From Leucaena leucocephala (taxonomy: Eukaryota > Streptophyta > Magnoliopsida > Fabales > Fabaceae), in NCBI GenBank assembly GCA_037074615.1, contig CM073519.1:26743001-26807000 (forward strand): 64,000 nucleotides of DNA. The letters are read 5' to 3'. Under the pieces are notes generated by a model that was given only the letters and a program-made list of their open reading frames with translations, made no database searches and had not been told where the DNA came from. Below are positions 60,464-64,000 of the stretch, piece by piece. A program made the translations under genes and the position numbers. Position 1 is the first letter of the stretch. The number at the start of each line of letters is the position of its first letter.

Positions 60464-63400
60464 GTTTCTACCCACTTAAAATAAATTTCATCCTTGAAAT
60501 TTACTTGATACCTTAGTCAACAATCTTTGATAGATATCCTTGTCTTCTTTATGACTAAGATTGGGGTATCTATCTCTTATATTCTATCTTGACATTTTAG
60601 CGGAGTACCTTTCATATCCATAGATCTTCATATCTTTACTGTCATTACTCTTCTTTTCTGAATCAACTCAATCAGAGTTGAATGTTACTTCATTCTGTTA
60701 CCTGCTTAATTGCTTTGCATATGGATTTCTCACCAAATTAGACTTGTGAGTAGTGTCTATTTCTTTCATATCAAACTCTCTTGAATACTGCTATATTCTG
60801 GAGTTTCTGTTAACTACTCATCATACCTTTAACACGTATCTCTTATTATTTCTTTGAGTATTGAGCAAAATTTTCTGAACATCCACAAAACTTCATCTCT
60901 CATTTTTGTACCATCGTACTTCTTTTCTTCTTATCATTTTTAACAACTCATCATAAAACAGAGAGAGGACTTATGTCATTATTCTTTTTTTCTTTACTCC
61001 ACTACTAAATAGGAGCACATACACTAACATGCATAATGCCTGGCCAACATATTGTAGGACTACATACCTGCCCATGAATGCAAAGCTCTAACATCGGATC
61101 TCAAGCATTCATGTTCTTAATATGCACAGCTCTAACACTTAGAGATTGTACAGCTTATCACATGGAGCTTGCACTGTTCTAACATTTAGAGCTTTAGCAT
61201 ATTTTACAAACATAACATATTGCCTGGCATTTTATGCAAAGAGTGAAAGCTCTCACTTGCTATTTCATATGTAAATTAACATTTAAACATCTTATCCCTT
61301 TCAAACGGGGAGCCTCTCTATCTGTTTATAAAGCTAGCTACAAAGCCACTTCGTATCTGTTTATATACTTTCATAGCATATCTCATTACGCACTTTTCAT
61401 GCTGTATCATGGCATATCTGGCCAAATCTAGCTATATCATGGTCTATCTCACCTTTTCATGACTTAACCTGAGATACCATAAGTTAAACATTCTCTTTAA
61501 CCTATAACTTTGCTAGTTTTTAAGAAATCTCTTATAAATATTTCCTTTAAAATCAATTTCATTTGGACTTGATATAAGGGATATAGTCTCTTATCATTCA
61601 TAACCCTTTCTAACTTTTTATAGCTCTTGCTATCATTTTATGTAACTCTGTGCACATCTGCCAAATTTCTGTGGCATTTACACCCCTTTTATCACTTCCT
61701 AGGGGGTCACCTATCATTGGGCTACTCTTGCCTAAGCACACTTAACTGAAAAGTACCGATAAAAATCTGAAGCACTGGTGCTAACAGGCTATAACCCTGG
61801 TACTTTACTATCTTAGACCCTTCTTATACTGTCTCTCTTAAGTCTATCTGGCCTTATATCTCTTTATCTTTATCTGGAAGATATATTTGTCTCTTATTCT
61901 TATTCTCTGTAATCTCATCTTAGGAATCTCTTTACTCTTATATGACCCCTTCTGATATCTTATGAGATATTTTCATAAATCCTTGGTACTCAGGATTAAC
62001 AACTTTAACTTTGGTCACTTAGTTCCTGTTGCGTGTAAGAAGATTCTAAGTTCAGTCCCTAATAGTAATAAGGCTATCTGAAATTAACATCATGGGTACT
62101 CTCTTTGTTATGAGTTAACTAACTTGTGAAGCTTCTATACCTTAACCTTTTCCTTGGTATTCATCCTTCCAAAGAAATAATATAGCTTATTACTTTCTTT
62201 CTCTAGGCTAGGTCTACTGCGACCCTCGGGATCTACTGCTATTAACCGTAAGCCTCTTCAGGATCTAACTGCGATCCTGGAATTTTATTTTCTAAGCCAT
62301 ACTAGGATCTAACTACAATCCTTTGAAATCTACTGTGATTCTGTTGCATTATATTCTTATCTCTGGAAGACCTAAACCAATGGACAAAGTTAGAAGGTTA
62401 GTCACTTCCACATAATTGTTAACTGAACAGAAAATTCCCCCAAAAATGATCACAAAAGCTAATATTATCCATTTGGATTTTACCCATTTCCTCTGTCACT
62501 CAAGAATTTCTCATATCATTCCTATCTTTGATAACTTTACTATGTCTATTAGTGTAGAGAGCTACACAGGCTCTACCATACACATATCTATTATAATATG
62601 TTCATCTCATCCCATGGACATTACTCTACATGAGTTGTACTGTCCATTCTCTTGCCTTTATCTCAAGAGCAATCTAACTCTATCGGAAGAGCAATCTAGC
62701 TCTATTGCGAGAACATTAACTCTTATTACATAGACGCTGCTCCCTCTCAGACCTGCATCATTTTTCATAAATGCTTCTCATTTTATTTCTTGTTCATGGT
62801 ACATTATTCATGTATCTTATCCATGCTGAGGCAATATGTCCTAAGTACTATAATCATATGTCTGTAGATTTGCCACTAGCAATCATATTTAATCTCATTT
62901 ATTGCTTCTCTATTGCTTTATCATTACCAAGTGAATTATCTAATTGCATGTCGTATGGTATGGAAGCAACATAATTTTCTCATCATATATACTTTACCCT
63001 TAATGAAATGCAGAAGGGGGCATTCATTCATCATAGCATACTCCAACATGTATAATATGCAAGGAGATGCAATCATTAAGCATTATCTAACATGCATGTC
63101 ATCATAACTCATGGCAACATTAGCCATATCATCGTTACATAATTTGCTCAGCCATCCCTTATATGCATACTGTAATTAAACAATTAACTTTGTATTCTTT
63201 TAAAGCATTATGTCCCTTTATCACCTTAACTGCCAGATTATCTATCATATTATCTAATCAGATCATTGTCAGATCCTGAAGCAACTATTCATCTAATTTA
63301 GGCTACCACATTACCCTTTACTAGGGTATAGACTTAATCCTTCATGACTCTTTCTTACATAGGGAATAGGGGAGTCACTTTATCTTTTTAACTGTGGCTA

Positions 63401-64000
63401 CCTTTCTCTCTTTAAACATCATAAACTTATTTTATTATTTTGAATACATCTACCACTCTGTTGACCTTCTACAACTACCGGAGAATAACTTATTGTTTAT
63501 AACAAAGAATTCAATCCGTGAACTAACTTCTCAGTCAATCAACTCTCACGGTTCATGTGGATGAACTCGGCTAAGTATTCATCAATGGGTTTCTCTTTCC
63601 TTGCTTTAACCTTTAGCCTGACGCTCATCTCTATCTAATTGAGAGGAATACCTCTGGTAAACTATTTGAGAAAAACTTCTCAGGTAAATAGATCAATCTC
63701 TATCTCTATGGAGTAACTTCTGTATCTCTCTATTATCTCTTAACTCTTTTTGTCCGTCTATCTCAATCTACTATGGACTAGACTGCGGTTCTTTTCTAAC
63801 CTGTCTTTAGATCTAGAGTAATTTAGGTCATATGGATCTCATTCATCATATAGCATTATTACTTATGTTCTTTAGGTTGCTCTACCCTATATATGCTAGG
63901 TTATTGGTTATTCATGATGGTATCCCTCTGTTATGGGAACTTTGACTTTTTATCTATTGACCATCATGTCTATAACCTTAAGCTATGTATTAGGCTCATT
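60464..64000 (-). other. Interior of R1 (LARD-like, partial)
   Basis: Parallel to 6723-10200 of A with substitutions and small indels: shared actaacatgcataa-gcctggc, gggagtcacttcatctttta-type blocks and the gatctaactgcgaccctc runs. The polypurine tract is gtttctacccacttaaaa (mutated). No coding motif is seen on either strand. Similarity of unrelated non-coding DNA over this length can only come from shared element ancestry. Confidence 0.87.

Larger units (their letters stand above)
57156..64000 (-). mobile_element. Element R1: second LARD-like family K copy, cut by the window edge
   Basis: LTR at 57156-60463 followed by the same interior as element A, in the same order and orientation, up to the position equivalent to about 10200 in A. 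The primer site and 5' LTR would be beyond 64000. The left flank atcca is the candidate TSD. It is more diverged from A than the two LTRs of A are from each other, so R1 descends from an older copy. No coding region is visible, and frames such as 62416-62733 are not shared with A. Confidence 0.87.

Noticed and set aside
1..64000. CRISPR arrays, rRNA, tRNA genes or bacterial operons
   Set aside because: No evenly spaced short repeats with unique spacers and no RNA gene signatures were seen. tRNA-like words occur only as 12-19-base primer sites beside LTRs.

Overview
The window is AT-rich plant nuclear DNA, most likely from a flowering plant. No cellular gene, rRNA, tRNA or CRISPR array could be supported. 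Almost every base belongs to a decayed nest of LTR retrotransposons, and most open frames are chance frames or retroelement fragments. The species cannot be told from the sequence.

The host of the nest is one old Ty1/copia element of SIRE/Maximus type on the minus strand. Its 5' LTR is at 52370-54035. Its 3' LTR is in pieces between 25893 and 30280. Gag, protease, integrase, reverse transcriptase and RNase H fragments are scattered between 30824 and 52355. It was split by at least six direct hits, from left to right: LTR O1 (ends at 25892), a palindromic element (26075-29146), LTR S1 (31874-38317), LTR S3 (39441-45689), LTR D2 (46351-48078) and LTR S6 (49296-51701). Several of these were hit again: S2 lies in S1, S4 in S3, and A and O2 in O1. 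D1 lies in A, and a gag-only element T lies in O2. Target-site duplications (TSDs) and empty sites visible in sister copies support this order; nesting reaches four levels.

Three families supply the inserts. Family K is a Ty3/gypsy-type family with very long LTRs (about 2.4-3.5 kb, TGTCATATCC...GGATGTTACA or GGATGTGACA, TATAAATA box). It is mostly solo LTRs. One complete copy, A (1332-14790, TSD TTAAA), has an initiator-Met tRNA primer site, a polypurine tract and a 4.67-kb interior without polymerase genes, so it looks like a LARD (large retrotransposon derivative). A second copy, R1, with the same interior begins at 57156 and runs off the right edge. Family D is two solo LTRs of 1.7-2.0 kb. 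Family T is one non-autonomous, Athila-like element (16293-22621, TSD CTGGG) with a tRNA-Asp primer site and a gag-protease frame broken by five in-frame stops.

Right of the copia element, 54036-57155 holds a rearranged K LTR fragment, a small gypsy gag relic and sequence in which nothing was recognised.

The most unusual object is the 3.07-kb palindrome at 26075-29146. It is an inverted duplication of a K-family gag fragment joined to the U5 end of the LTR. It is bounded by an exact 5-bp duplication, so it was integrated as a palindrome. If transcribed it would form a hairpin of about 1.47 kb matching the K family.
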